From: Clostridium sp. AM30-24
GTDB taxonomy: Bacteria > Bacillota > Clostridia > Lachnospirales > Lachnospiraceae
Direction of reading: 5' to 3'
NCBI RefSeq assembly: GCF_003480435.1
Contig: NZ_QUJB01000001.1
Span: 124,001-188,000, forward strand
Length of the DNA stretch: 64,000 nucleotides
In this document: in pieces, positions 51,117 through 60,576 of the stretch
How positions within the stretch are numbered: the first letter of the stretch is position 1
Layout: each line of letters begins with the position of its first letter
Notes under the pieces: generated by a model
What the model saw: only the letters and a program-made list of their open reading frames with translations
What the model was told of the DNA's origin: nothing
The model's database searches: none
Translations under genes and position numbers: made by a program

Positions 51117-51238
51117 ATAGTACCATAAAATACGGGAAAAAGCAAACCTTTGTTCGAAAAATACCGAAAAAGAATTGACAAACATATGTTCGCGTGATAG
51201 AATTCAAGGCAGAACAGATGTTCGCAAACATAAGTTTG
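51117..51238. promoter_or_regulatory. Divergent lexA/yneA promoters with four LexA boxes
   Basis: Boxes of the Gram-positive type (CRAAC-N4-GTTYG): CAAACCTTTGTTCG 51143-51156; CAAACATATGTTCG 51179-51192; AGAACAGATGTTCG 51211-51224; CAAACATAAGTTTG 51225-51238, the last two touching. The lexA promoter (minus strand) is TTGCTT (51145-51140) and TACTAT (51122-51117), 17 apart, with box 1 on its -35. The yneA-side promoter is TTGACA (51175-51180) and TAGAAT (51198-51203), 17 apart, with box 2 between its elements and boxes 3 and 4 just after the start of transcription. Confidence 0.88.
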
Positions 51239-51267
51239 GACTCGCTGGATACAAAGGAGGAAGCTGT

Positions 51268-51582
51268 ATGAAGAAGTATTTGATAGCCCTTGTTATGATT
51301 GTAATGATTATGTCCTGCTTTTTCGGAAAGACTCTGGTTATGGCGAATGAAGAGAGTGATGATACAGTCTATAACCGCTATTATACGACGATCGAGGTAG
51401 AAAAAGGTGATACACTCTGGTCGATTGCAAAAACTTATTATCACCACTCCGGTATGTCGGTACGGGAATACGTTTATGAGCTGAAATTGATAAACGGAAT
51501 GGTTTCAGATGAGATACGCGCCGGAAATATGATCTCCGTGGAATACTATGCGGAGACACCGGGGAATCCGTATATAAAGTGA
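51268..51582 (+). CDS. yneA: YneA-like SOS cell-division inhibitor with LysM domain
   Basis: A 104-residue protein with an N-terminal membrane segment or signal (about residues 4-24) and one LysM domain ('[20 protein letters not shown]', '[20 protein letters not shown]'). This architecture, the divergent position next to lexA and the cluster of LexA boxes match YneA, which halts division during DNA damage. AAAGGAGGAAG precedes the ATG. Sequence similarity among YneA proteins is low, so the name rests on context plus domain layout. Confidence 0.82.
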   Translation: MKKYLIALVMIVMIMSCFFGKTLVMANEESDDTVYNRYYTTIEVEKGDTLWSIAKTYYHHSGMSVREYVYELKLINGMVSDEIRAGNMISVEYYAETPGNPYIK

Positions 51583-51615
51583 TCCTCAAAAAGATGTTTC
51601 CCGGATATGAGTGTT

Positions 51616-51688
51616 GCGGTAAGAACCGTTTTTTGACCAGAGAATAAGATCCCATGGACAGATATATGTTCCGGGGTCTTATTCTTTA
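51616..51688 (+). terminator. Two hairpins after the yneA-like gene
   Basis: A short stem CGGT/ACCG (51617-51628) followed by six Ts, then a longer hairpin GAATAAGATCCC (51642-51653, one bulge) with GGGTCTTATTC (51675-51685) and T-rich sequence. Either could end the transcript. Confidence 0.6.
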
Positions 51689-51761
51689 TAAGACCATGGC
51701 TTGCTATTGCCGGTGAGAGACATTACAATAGGATTAACAGCAGAGACCACAGGAGGCACAG

Positions 51762-52895
51762 ATGAGATTATTCCATTTATCAGATCTTCATATCGGAAAG
51801 AGAGTGAATGAATTTTCTATGATCGAGGACCAGAAATATATTCTTGAAAGGATACTGGATCTTGCGGAGAAGGAGATGCCGGACGGAGTAATCCTGGCAG
51901 GAGATATCTATGATAAACAGATTCCCTCCGCGGAAGCGGTTCAGGTGTTCGATGAGTTTATCACAAAGCTTGCGGAGAGAAAGCTTCCCGTCTTTGTTAT
52001 CAGCGGAAACCATGATTCTGCGGAACGACTGGCTTTTGGGGGAAGACTGCTAAAAAGCCGGGGAATTTATCTCTCCCCCGTCTATAACGGAACCGTCATG
52101 AAAATTCCGATCGCAGATCAGTATGGGACGGTCTGGATCCATCTTCTTCCGTTTATCCGTCCGGCAGCTGTGCGCCGCGTATTTGAAGATGAGTCAGATT
52201 TGATTACAGATGTCCAGTCTGCAGTACGTGCAGTGATCAGCCACATGGAGATCGATCCGAATGAGAGAAATATCCTCGTGGCGCACCAGTTTGTTACAGG
52301 AGCGTCCCGATGCGAATCGGAGGATATCCAGATCGGAGGTCTTGATAATATTGATGCCTCAGTCTTTGAGGCATTTGATTATACAGCTTTAGGGCATATC
52401 CATAGTCCTCAGAATGTGGGAAAGGGCATGGTGCGCTACTGCGGAACGCCCCTGAAATATTCCTTCTCTGAGACGGATCAGGAAAAATCGATCACGGTCG
52501 TGGAGATGGAAGAAAAGGGAACGGTAAAGATCAGACTTCTGCCTTTAAAACCATTTCGGGATATGCGAAAGCTCCGGGGAACATATATGGAACTGACTGC
52601 CCGTTCGTTTTATCGGGATATGAACTGTGAAGACTATATTCAGGTAACGTTGACGGATGAGGATGATGTGCCGGATGGACTTCAGAAGCTGAGAGTCATC
52701 TATCCGAATATTATGCAGCTTTTGTATGATAATCAAAGGACAAGAGCCAGCAGCCAGATTGACGCGGTTCAGGATGTAGAAGAAAAAACAGAGTTAGAAC
52801 TGTTCCGGGAGTTTTATGAGCTTCAGAATAACCAGCCTATGATGAAACAGCAGGAAGAGTTTGCAGAAAAATTGATCCGGGAGATAAAAGAATGA
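51762..52895 (+). CDS. sbcD: Exonuclease subunit SbcD (Mre11-like)
   Basis: A 377-residue calcineurin-like nuclease, the metal-dependent half of the SbcCD complex, which cuts hairpins and blocked DNA ends. Phosphoesterase motifs: 'FHLSDLHIGKRV', 'ILAGDIYDKQIPS', 'VISGNHDSAERLAFGG', 'VAHQFV' and 'ALGHIHSPQ'. CACAGGAGG precedes the ATG. It overlaps sbcC by 4 bases (ATGA), so the subunits are made together. Confidence 0.96.
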   Translation: MRLFHLSDLHIGKRVNEFSMIEDQKYILERILDLAEKEMPDGVILAGDIYDKQIPSAEAVQVFDEFITKLAERKLPVFVISGNHDSAERLAFGGRLLKSRGIYLSPVYNGTVMKIPIADQYGTVWIHLLPFIRPAAVRRVFEDESDLITDVQSAVRAVISHMEIDPNERNILVAHQFVTGASRCESEDIQIGGLDNIDASVFEAFDYTALGHIHSPQNVGKGMVRYCGTPLKYSFSETDQEKSITVVEMEEKGTVKIRLLPLKPFRDMRKLRGTYMELTARSFYRDMNCEDYIQVTLTDEDDVPDGLQKLRVIYPNIMQLLYDNQRTRASSQIDAVQDVEEKTELELFREFYELQNNQPMMKQQEEFAEKLIREIKE

Positions 52896-55723
52896 AGCCA
52901 AAAAAACTGGTGATCAGTGCTTTTGGTCCCTATGCGGGAGAGAGCACGATTGATTTTGAAAAACTTGGAGAACACGGGCTCTACTTGATTACGGGGGATA
53001 CAGGTGCCGGTAAGACAACGGTCTTTGACGCAATCACATTTGCCCTGTATGGGGAAGCGAGTGGGACTGTGAGGGAATCCGGAATGTTCCGCAGCAAATA
53101 CGCAAAGGCAGAGACAGAAACATTCGTAGAATTGACTTTCTCCTACCAGCGAAAAGAATATAAAATCCGGAGAAATCCGGAATATCAGACCAAAAAGAAA
53201 CGCGGAACCGGATTTACAACGAAAAAGGCAGATGCGGAGCTCTTTTATCCCGACGAACGTCAGCCTGTTACAAAGATGGGGGCAGTGACAAAGGCGGTAA
53301 CGGAACTTATTGGTCTTGACTATAAGCAATTTACCCAGATCGCGATGATCGCACAGGGGGATTTTCAGAAACTCCTGATTGCAGGAACTGCCGAACGTGG
53401 GGAAATCTTCCGGCAGATTTTTCATACGGAAATCTATCAGACGATTCAGATACGTCTCAGGGACGAAGAACGGAGAAGAAGAAAAGATTACGATGAACTG
53501 CGCCGGAGTATCAGCCAGTATTTGAATGATGCCAGTTTTGAGGAAGATTCGGCTGCCGGTCAGGAGTTCCTTGCTTTAAAGCAAGCCGGTTTTGAGGGGA
53601 AAATAACTGATGGAATCAATTTACTGCGTGCTGAGACGAAAAAAGAGCAGGAGCGTTTGGATGTACTGGATGAAACGCTAAGGAAAATTGAAGAGCAGAT
53701 TTGCAGTGTTAGTGAAAAAAAGGGAAAAGCGGACCTACTAAAAAAGACAGCAGCTGAACTTAAAGCAAAACAGCAGGAGTTGGAGTTACTGCAGCCGGAA
53801 TATGGACGGGTGCTCGCTGAGTGGAACAGGATAGAAAAGCAGGAAGGAACACGCGAGAAACTGACAGAACGGATTCAGAAACTTGAACTTAGCCGTCAAA
53901 GCTTTATCGAGCTGGATAAGACTCGTGAAGAGATCGACGGAAAAGAAAAGCTTCTTTTGAAGATTCAGGAAGAAAAAAAGGAAAATGAAAATCAAGTCAG
54001 CAGCCTCCAGAAAGAACTGGAAGACAGGCGCGGGGAGAAAGAGCATAATCTGGGAGTGCCGGTAGAAAGAGAACAGCTCACACGTGCAAAAGAGAAACTT
54101 TTGCGCCGGAAAAATGAACTGGAAGAACAGATGAACCGGGTGGAGTCTATCAATAGAGAGTTAAAAAATGCCCAGAAGGAATACCGGAGTGCTGTTGATC
54201 AGTGCGATGAGATTCGCAGTGTCTATGCACATCTTGAACGCTTATTTTTGGATGCTCAGGCTGGAATTCTGGCCCAAAATTTACAGGCCGGAATGCCCTG
54301 CCCGGTATGCGGTTCGATTCATCATCCGGCTCCGGCGAAACTTTCAGAAGAGATTCCGGACCAGAAAAAACTGAAGCGAAAAGAACAGGAAAAGGCGCAG
54401 GCAGAAGAAAAGGTCCAAAGACTTAGTGAAAGAGCCAGCTTTTTTAAAAGAAATTTAGATCAGGAAATGAGAAATACAGCTGAGCTGATCTGCGGAACGG
54501 AAAAAGATCTGGCCAAAGAGGCCTCAATTGTAACTGGTCCTGACAAGCTTGTGACGGCAGCGGATCCGGTAATTGAAAAATTAGATGATGAACTCCGGGC
54601 TTTGGAGATCCGCATAAAAGCAAACACAGAACGGCAGAAAGTGCTGGATGGATTGGGGGGTAGGATAAACCGTCTGGAAACAGATCTGAATGCTGCAGGA
54701 GAAAGAAACAAAGAACTTGCTCTTTCAGAACAGAATCTGGTGACAGTATTAACAATGCTGCGGAAGCATGTGGAAGAGTTTCAGAGAAAGCTGGAAGGTC
54801 AAAATGCTGTGGAGATTGAAAATAATCTGCGATCCATGAAATCCAGAAAAAGTGAACTTGATCAGGAAGCAATTGACGCGAAAAAGGCGCTGGAGCGATG
54901 TCAGAACCAGAATGCCAGTCTGAATTCAGCAGCGGAAGCTCTTAAAAAGCAGATTCAGGGATTCGAAGATATTCCAGAAAAAGAGCTTTCAGAGACAATG
55001 GAATATTTGGAAACAGAGAAGGCAGAGACATCAAAGCTTCGTGAAAAAATACATTTGTCCTGGCACAATAATCTCAGAATCTATGAAGCAGTATGTGGCC
55101 AGCAGGGCAGAATGGAACAGACGGAAAAGGAATATGTCTGGATCCATTCCCTTGCGGATACGGCAGGCGGAACATTAAACGGCAAAAGTAAAGTTGAACT
55201 TGAAACCTATGTCCAGATGGCATATTTTGACCGGATCTTACGGCGGGCGAATCTTCGGCTGATGACGATGAGCAGCGGACAGTATGAGATGAAGCGGCGG
55301 GAAAGTGCTGACAATAAAAAGGATAAAAGTGGGTTGGAGCTAAATGTCATCGACCATTACAACGGAAGTGAGCGGAGTGTAAAGACACTTTCCGGAGGCG
55401 AGACTTTTCAGGCATCTCTGTCTCTTGCACTTGGCCTTTCAGATGAGATCCAGTCGATGGCCGGTGGAATCCAGATAGATGCCATGTTCGTGGACGAGGG
55501 GTTTGGTTCTCTGGATGAAGACGCATTAAATCAAGCAGTAAAGGCATTGGGAAATCTGGCAGAAGGGAAAAAACTGGTTGGCATCATTTCCCATGTTTCA
55601 GAGCTGAAAGACAGGATCGACAAGAAAATTGTAATAACAAAAAATCGCAGCGGGGAGAGAGTCGGAAGCAGCATAACGGTAGTAGGGGATTATCCAGCCG
55701 ATGGGGTATCCGTATTTATGTAA
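52892..55723 (+). CDS. sbcC: Exonuclease subunit SbcC (Rad50-like SMC ATPase)
   Basis: A 943-residue SMC-type ATPase. Walker A 'ITGDTGAGKTTVFDAI' lies near residues 32-47, two long coiled coils flank a zinc hook C470-P-V-C473 in 'GMPCPVCGSIHHP', and the C-terminal half has the signature 'KTLSGGETFQASLSLALGLSD' and Walker B 'MFVDEGFGSLDEDAL'. It clamps DNA and drives SbcD in repair of palindromes and double-strand breaks. The length is within the family's range. Confidence 0.96.
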   Translation: MKPKKLVISAFGPYAGESTIDFEKLGEHGLYLITGDTGAGKTTVFDAITFALYGEASGTVRESGMFRSKYAKAETETFVELTFSYQRKEYKIRRNPEYQTKKKRGTGFTTKKADAELFYPDERQPVTKMGAVTKAVTELIGLDYKQFTQIAMIAQGDFQKLLIAGTAERGEIFRQIFHTEIYQTIQIRLRDEERRRRKDYDELRRSISQYLNDASFEEDSAAGQEFLALKQAGFEGKITDGINLLRAETKKEQERLDVLDETLRKIEEQICSVSEKKGKADLLKKTAAELKAKQQELELLQPEYGRVLAEWNRIEKQEGTREKLTERIQKLELSRQSFIELDKTREEIDGKEKLLLKIQEEKKENENQVSSLQKELEDRRGEKEHNLGVPVEREQLTRAKEKLLRRKNELEEQMNRVESINRELKNAQKEYRSAVDQCDEIRSVYAHLERLFLDAQAGILAQNLQAGMPCPVCGSIHHPAPAKLSEEIPDQKKLKRKEQEKAQAEEKVQRLSERASFFKRNLDQEMRNTAELICGTEKDLAKEASIVTGPDKLVTAADPVIEKLDDELRALEIRIKANTERQKVLDGLGGRINRLETDLNAAGERNKELALSEQNLVTVLTMLRKHVEEFQRKLEGQNAVEIENNLRSMKSRKSELDQEAIDAKKALERCQNQNASLNSAAEALKKQIQGFEDIPEKELSETMEYLETEKAETSKLREKIHLSWHNNLRIYEAVCGQQGRMEQTEKEYVWIHSLADTAGGTLNGKSKVELETYVQMAYFDRILRRANLRLMTMSSGQYEMKRRESADNKKDKSGLELNVIDHYNGSERSVKTLSGGETFQASLSLALGLSDEIQSMAGGIQIDAMFVDEGFGSLDEDALNQAVKALGNLAEGKKLVGIISHVSELKDRIDKKIVITKNRSGERVGSSITVVGDYPADGVSVFM

Positions 55724-55726
55724 AAA

Positions 55727-55758
55727 CGTTGGGAGCCAACGGAAAGCGGCTCCCAACG
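55727..55758 (-). terminator. Terminator for tmcAL (read leftward)
   Basis: CGTTGGGAGCC (55727-55737) and GGCTCCCAACG (55748-55758) form a perfect 11-bp stem. On the minus strand it is followed by TTTTTA, so it ends tmcAL, and it may also slow transcripts leaving sbcC. Confidence 0.9.
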
Positions 55759-55769
55759 AAAATATATAT

Positions 55770-56972
55770 TTATGGAATCATGACAGGTGCCTGTGTAAAT
55801 TCGTTTTTCTGCGGTTTCCCGGATTTTAGTTCCCGCACCATCCTGGTGAGTTCAGACGCGGTTAGATTTTTCTTGAAAAGTTCATAAGCGGAAGATGAGA
55901 GGATATTTTTTGCGTCAGCAGTTTTTGCGATAACCGGGATATCACAGTGTCTTTTTAATTCTGAAAGAAGCAGTGAGGAGGATTTTTTGAATCCCAGGAT
56001 CCGGATCCATGGAGCACGGAATAAATCTACAAACATACACTGGTCTCCGACGGTAATATCAAGCATGAGATTCATGAGTGCACGACTGACTCTGGCATAA
56101 GTATACTGTCGGTCTTTCCTGAGAGCAGTCAGAGTATCCGTCCGAAAGAATTCTAATCGGTTTTTATAGAGCTTTGCCGCAAGATCTCCCGGCATTCCGA
56201 AAATATTCTGAAGTTTCTCCAGATCGGAAGTTAAAATTTTCTGATTCAGGAGGAGAGAAAAATCATTTGGAAACAGCGGAACCTCAGATTCTTCTTTCAT
56301 GCATTCAAAATGCGAATCCGGTAGAACAGCAGCGAGAAATTCTAAATCCTGCGAAAAAACTGCTTTTCGGATAGCTGTTGCGGAAGCGAAGGAGCCGTTC
56401 CGATCCTCAGAATGATAGCCTGGGTCTGAGCGTTTCAGAGTCCAAGGACTGATCTCGGAAGAGAATTCTTTTAATGCTTTCAGATATTCAACTGCGAGAA
56501 TGTCATTTGGAGAAGCTGGCACAGTCTCTTTCTTTGCAAGAGTCAGAGCCTGCGGGTATGTGAGACCACTTCGAAGACCTTCGCGGATCAGGGCGGACTG
56601 TTCGTTCGTTTCCAATGCGGAATGATCAGCCAGTTGCCACAATTCTTCGATATTGCCGGATTCACTGCCAAAGGAAAGGATATCAATCATTCCCATATGG
56701 TGAAACAGCGAGACACCGCAACGGGCAAAATCTTGGGCAGCGCTTAAGGTTCCAAAGATCGGCATCTCGATCACGAGATCAGCCCCGGAGAGAAGGGCAG
56801 AGCGGGTACGGAAGGTTTTGCTGTACATTGCCGGAATCCCCCGTTGGACAAAATCACCGCTCATGACAACGACAATGAAATCGGCGCCTGTCTGGCGTTT
56901 TGTCTCTTCAAGCTGATATTTATGACCATTGTGGAATGGATTATATTCTGCGATGATGGCGGCTGTTTTCAT
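55770..56972 (-). CDS. tmcAL: tRNA(Met) cytidine acetate ligase TmcAL
   Basis: A 400-residue nucleotidyltransferase-like enzyme (former YlbM) that makes N4-acetylcytidine at the wobble base of elongator tRNA-Met with acetate and ATP. The N-terminal 'IIAEYNPFHNGHKYQLEE' carries HxGH at H14-H17, followed by 'VVVMSGDFVQRGIPAMYSK' and 'GADLVIEMPIFGTLSAAQDFA'. GGAGTT precedes the ATG at the right end. Lone gene, convergent with sbcC. Confidence 0.93.
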   Translation of the reverse strand: MKTAAIIAEYNPFHNGHKYQLEETKRQTGADFIVVVMSGDFVQRGIPAMYSKTFRTRSALLSGADLVIEMPIFGTLSAAQDFARCGVSLFHHMGMIDILSFGSESGNIEELWQLADHSALETNEQSALIREGLRSGLTYPQALTLAKKETVPASPNDILAVEYLKALKEFSSEISPWTLKRSDPGYHSEDRNGSFASATAIRKAVFSQDLEFLAAVLPDSHFECMKEESEVPLFPNDFSLLLNQKILTSDLEKLQNIFGMPGDLAAKLYKNRLEFFRTDTLTALRKDRQYTYARVSRALMNLMLDITVGDQCMFVDLFRAPWIRILGFKKSSSLLLSELKRHCDIPVIAKTADAKNILSSSAYELFKKNLTASELTRMVRELKSGKPQKNEFTQAPVMIP

Positions 56973-57316
56973 GGTGTAAACTCCTTAAATAAAGTCGATC
57001 AGTGGTCAAAATTGAATTTGCATTTCTTTCGGTAGAATGAAATGGATTTATTGCTGCGAGTAAGGCAGTGTCATACCGTGCCGAAAATGCAAATCATTAT
57101 CTAATAATATAGACGAAACAAAAACTTAATGCAATATTTATTGTTATCAAAGGAAAAATATGATATACTGCGTTTAAACAATGCGTGAAAGTTCTGACGA
57201 TTTCACAACTGAACAGATGTCAGAGTTTTACGTATATGTTTATAAGACTATATTTTACATCTTTGCGGCGGTCACCGCAATCTTTGAAAATAAGACGCAG
57301 AAAGGATGGGTGCTAT
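56973..57316. other. Intergenic region with divergent promoters
   Basis: No gene. For the c-di-AMP receptor gene, TTGTTA (57141-57146) and TATACT (57164-57169) are 17 apart with a TG extension before the -10. The 150-base untranslated leader holds a small GCGG/CCGC hairpin (about 57265-57280). Toward tmcAL the sequence contains an inverted repeat with GCATTT and AAATGC arms (57020-57095). Confidence 0.5.
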
Positions 57317-57649
57317 ATGAAACTGATCTACGCAATTATCCGTTATGACAATGAGGACGATGTTACAACTTCTCTTACAAAACACAAATTCAGTGTGACA
57401 CGTCTTTCTACTACCGGTGGATTCCTGAAAAAAGGTAATACGACTCTGATGATCGTTACTGAGCCGGAACGTGTCGACGAGGCTATCGATATTATCAAGA
57501 AGGAATGCGGTCATCACCAGAAGATCACCATCAATATGCCATATGTATCTGGTTCCTCTATGGTCCATTGTGCAACCATGCCGATGTCTGTCGATGTGGG
57601 AGGAGCGACGATCTTCGTTGTTGATGTTGAGCGGTATGAAAAGATCTGA
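57317..57649 (+). CDS. darA: Cyclic-di-AMP receptor DarA (PII-like)
   Basis: A 110-residue PII-like protein ('MKLIYAIIRYDNEDDVTTSL', 'KHKFSVTRLSTTGGFLKKGN', 'YVSGSSMVHCATMPMSVDVG'), the trimeric c-di-AMP binding protein known as DarA or PstA. The T-G-G-F-L-x-x-G-N-T-T segment forms part of the ligand site in the family. AGAAAGGATGGG precedes the ATG; an upstream extension of the frame lacks a start site. Its target in the cell is still unclear for the family. Confidence 0.93.
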   Translation: MKLIYAIIRYDNEDDVTTSLTKHKFSVTRLSTTGGFLKKGNTTLMIVTEPERVDEAIDIIKKECGHHQKITINMPYVSGSSMVHCATMPMSVDVGGATIFVVDVERYEKI

Positions 57650-57729
57650 TAACAGACAATAGATGGGAGAAAAGTGTTCTTCTATATTCCGGACGCAAGG
57701 GATCAGTCATAACAGATCCTATGAAATTG

Positions 57730-57770
57730 TAAGAGCTTTGGCAGTCTTTGCTTGCCGAAGCTCTTATATT
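57730..57770 (+). terminator. Terminator after darA
   Basis: TAAGAGCTTTGGCA (57730-57743) pairs with TGCCGAAGCTCTTA (57753-57766), one G-T pair, followed by TATTTTCATT. Confidence 0.8.
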
Positions 57771-57835
57771 TTCATTATTGTTTTTAATTTAACGAGAGGT
57801 ACTGAAAAAAGTGCAAAAAATTGGTGAATATGGTC

Positions 57836-57864
57836 TTGTATCCAGTATTTGGCTGCGATATAAT
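57836..57864 (+). promoter_or_regulatory. Promoter of pta
   Basis: TTGTAT (57836-57841) and TATAAT (57859-57864) with 17 bases between; transcription would begin about 40 bases before the pta ATG. Confidence 0.75.
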
Positions 57865-57908
57865 AAAAATACGTATGAAAACCTATATTGAGGAAGGAGT
57901 CAATCATC

Positions 57909-58910
57909 ATGGCATTTATTGATCTTATGAAGGAAAAGGCAAAACAGGATGTAATGACCATCATCCTGCCGGAGAGCAACGATAAGAGAACTCTTATCGC
58001 AGCAGCACAGGTATTAAAGGAGAAGACAGCTGACCTGATCATGATCGGAAAAGAGGAGAAGATCATGGATGGTGCTCACTGGCTGGAGGTTGACCTTACA
58101 GGTCTTAAAGTCGTAGATCCGGATACAGATCCGAAATTCGACCATTATGCAGAGACACTGTTCAAATTAAGAGAGAAAAAGGGCATGACTCTTGAGAAAG
58201 CACAGGAGATCTTAAAGACAGACTACATCACATACGGCGTTATGATGGTAAAAGAAAAAGACGCTGACGGACTTGTTGCAGGTGCTTGCCACGCAACAGC
58301 TGATACATTAAGACCGGCTCTTCAGATCTTAAAGACAGCTCCGGGAACAGAGCTTGTATCCGGTTTCTTTATCATGGATGTTCCGAACTGCGAATACGGT
58401 GCAAACGGCACATTCCTCTTCGCTGACTGTGGATTAAACCAGGATCCGACATCTGCAGAGCTCGCTGCAATTGCTGACAGCTCCGCTAAGAGCTTCCGTG
58501 CACTGGTTGGTGAAAAGCCGATCGTGGCTATGCTTTCCCACTCCACAAAGGGCAGTGCGAAACACGCACTCGTAGACAAGGTTGTAGAGGCTACAAAGAT
58601 CGCAAACGAGAAGTACCCGCAGCTTGATCTTGACGGCGAGTTACAGCTTGATGCTGCAATCGTTCCGTCCGTAGCAAAGGCAAAAGCAAAAGGAAGCGAA
58701 GTTGCCGGACATGCTAATGTATTGATCTTCCCGAACCTTGACTGTGGTAACATCGGTTACAAGCTGGTTCAGAGACTTGCAAAAGCAGAAGCTTATGGTC
58801 CGATGCTTCAGGGTATCGCAAGACCGGTCAACGACCTTTCCCGTGGATGCTCCGCTGAGGATATCGTTGGTGTAGTTGCTCTTACAGCTGTACAGGCTCA
58901 GATGGCTTAA
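57909..58910 (+). CDS. pta: Phosphate acetyltransferase
   Basis: A 333-residue Pta, converting acetyl-CoA and phosphate to acetyl phosphate. The family features 'TIILPESNDKRTLIAAAQVL', 'GLVAGACHATADTLRPALQI', 'PIVAMLSHSTKGSAKH' and 'LIFPNLDCGNIGYKLVQRLA' are visible. AAGGAAGGAG precedes the ATG. It forms the acetate pathway with ackA 99 bases downstream and yields ATP during fermentation. Codon use is strongly biased, as expected for a highly expressed gene. Confidence 0.97.
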   Translation: MAFIDLMKEKAKQDVMTIILPESNDKRTLIAAAQVLKEKTADLIMIGKEEKIMDGAHWLEVDLTGLKVVDPDTDPKFDHYAETLFKLREKKGMTLEKAQEILKTDYITYGVMMVKEKDADGLVAGACHATADTLRPALQILKTAPGTELVSGFFIMDVPNCEYGANGTFLFADCGLNQDPTSAELAAIADSSAKSFRALVGEKPIVAMLSHSTKGSAKHALVDKVVEATKIANEKYPQLDLDGELQLDAAIVPSVAKAKAKGSEVAGHANVLIFPNLDCGNIGYKLVQRLAKAEAYGPMLQGIARPVNDLSRGCSAEDIVGVVALTAVQAQMA

Positions 58911-58931
58911 TCTATAATTGCTCAACAACAT

Positions 58932-58977
58932 AAGGGAACGGCGCATAATCGATATGAGGAGACGGCGTTCCCTTTTT
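58932..58977 (+). terminator. Hairpin between pta and ackA
   Basis: AAGGGAACG (58932-58940) pairs with CGTTCCCTT (58966-58974), followed by TTTTT. It may partly end the pta transcript. Confidence 0.7.
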
Positions 58978-59009
58978 AAACTTAATTTAAACAAGGAGTT
59001 TTATCTGTC

Positions 59010-60203
59010 ATGAATATTTTAGTTATCAACTGCGGAAGCTCTTCCTTAAAGTACCAGTTAATCAACTCTGATACAGAGGCGGTTCTTGCAAAAGGTCTTT
59101 GTGAGAGAATCGGTATCGAAGGAAGCCAGATCACATATCAGCCGGCAGGCGGAGAGAAGAAAGTTACTGTTTCCCCGATGCCGACACATACACAGGCTAT
59201 CCAGATGGTATTAGACGCTCTTACAAACAAGAAGAGCGGCGTTATCGCAAGCCTTGCAGAGGTTGGCGCTGTTGGTCACCGTGTTGTACACGGCGGTGAG
59301 AAGTTTACTTCTTCCACAGTGATCACAGATGAGGCTATGAAAGCGATCGAAGAGTGCAACGATCTTGCACCGCTTCACAACCCGGCAAACCTGATCGGTA
59401 TCCGTGCTTGTCAGGAGCTTATGCCGAACGTACCGATGGTAGCTGTATTTGATACCGCTTTCCATCAGACAATGCCGGAGGAGGCTTACCTTTACGGTCT
59501 TCCGTACGAGTACTATGAGAAGTACAAAGTAAGAAGATACGGCTTCCACGGAACATCCCACAGCTTTGTATCCAAGAGAGCTGCTGAGGTTGCTGGAAAA
59601 CCGTACGAGGATTTAAAGATCATCGTTTGCCATCTTGGAAACGGCGCAAGCCTTTCCGCTGTAAAGAACGGCAAATCCGTAGATACAAGCATGGGTCTTA
59701 CACCGCTTGAGGGTCTTATCATGGGAACACGTTCCGGTGATATGGATCCGGCTATCATGGAATTCATCGCTAAGAAAGAGAACCTTGACATCGCAGGCGT
59801 TATGAACGTTCTGAACAAGAAGTCTGGTGTTCTTGGCCTTTCCGGCGTATCCAGCGACTTCCGTGACATTGAGGAAGCAGCTGAGGCTGGCAACGACCGC
59901 GCAGCGAAAGCTCTTGCAGCTTACAACTACCGTGTTGTTAAGTACATCGGTGCTTACACAGCGGCTATGGACGGCGTAGATGTGATCGCATTCACAGCAG
60001 GTCTTGGTGAGAACGGCAAGTCCATGAGAAAAGCTGTTTGCGAGCATTTATCCTACCTTGGCATCAAGATTGATGACGAGGCTAACAGCGTAAGAGGAAA
60101 AGATATCGTAATTTCCACACCGGATTCCAAGGTTAAAGTTATGGTAATCCCGACAAACGAGGAGCTTGCGATCGCAAGAGAGACTCTGGCTCTCGTAAAA
60201 TGA
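59010..60203 (+). CDS. ackA: Acetate kinase
   Basis: A 397-residue acetate kinase making ATP from acetyl phosphate. '[17 protein letters not shown]', '[13 protein letters not shown]', '[20 protein letters not shown]', '[13 protein letters not shown]', '[20 protein letters not shown]' and '[12 protein letters not shown]' are all family motifs. AAGGAG precedes the ATG. Partner of the upstream pta. Confidence 0.98.
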   Translation: MNILVINCGSSSLKYQLINSDTEAVLAKGLCERIGIEGSQITYQPAGGEKKVTVSPMPTHTQAIQMVLDALTNKKSGVIASLAEVGAVGHRVVHGGEKFTSSTVITDEAMKAIEECNDLAPLHNPANLIGIRACQELMPNVPMVAVFDTAFHQTMPEEAYLYGLPYEYYEKYKVRRYGFHGTSHSFVSKRAAEVAGKPYEDLKIIVCHLGNGASLSAVKNGKSVDTSMGLTPLEGLIMGTRSGDMDPAIMEFIAKKENLDIAGVMNVLNKKSGVLGLSGVSSDFRDIEEAAEAGNDRAAKALAAYNYRVVKYIGAYTAAMDGVDVIAFTAGLGENGKSMRKAVCEHLSYLGIKIDDEANSVRGKDIVISTPDSKVKVMVIPTNEELAIARETLALVK

Positions 60204-60518
60204 TTTTTGACAGTTTGTCCGTGCGGATATCTGCATAGTGAACTGATTAGCAATGACGCTGACCCGTTCGGAACCCTGTGAGAGCAGGAGATGAGCGGGT
60301 TGGCTTCTGTGCTGTCTGGAGGTTTTAACGTCTTCAGGACGGCTTTGAAGCCCTCTCGGCATACGCTGGGGTTTCTTACAGGTACGAAAGTATTTCGTCC
60401 CTGGTGCTCTTGATGCGCGCTCTGGCGCGGTTAAGAATTTGTCACAAGAACATGTTTTGAGTGCATAAATGTATGAAAAACAGAGCTTTTAAAATTTAAT
60501 ATTTTATTAGAATAATTG
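60204..60518. other. Intergenic region with GC-rich inverted segments, no gene seen
   Basis: The first 220 bases are GC-richer than normal for an intergenic gap here. Complementary blocks include GACCCGTTC (about 60262) with GAGCGGGTT (60293), and GCGCGC with GGCGCGG near 60415. No T-box, riboswitch or coding frame is recognised. The last 70 bases are AT-rich and lead to the yceD promoter. Confidence 0.4.
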
Positions 60519-60547
60519 TTGACAAATTGTTCCTGTTCATATATAAT
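60519..60547 (+). promoter_or_regulatory. Strong promoter of yceD-rpmF
   Basis: Consensus TTGACA (60519-60524) and TATAAT (60542-60547) with 17-base spacing. Confidence 0.92.
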
Positions 60548-60576
60548 ATCTTAGTGCGTATTAGGAGAAACATAAT

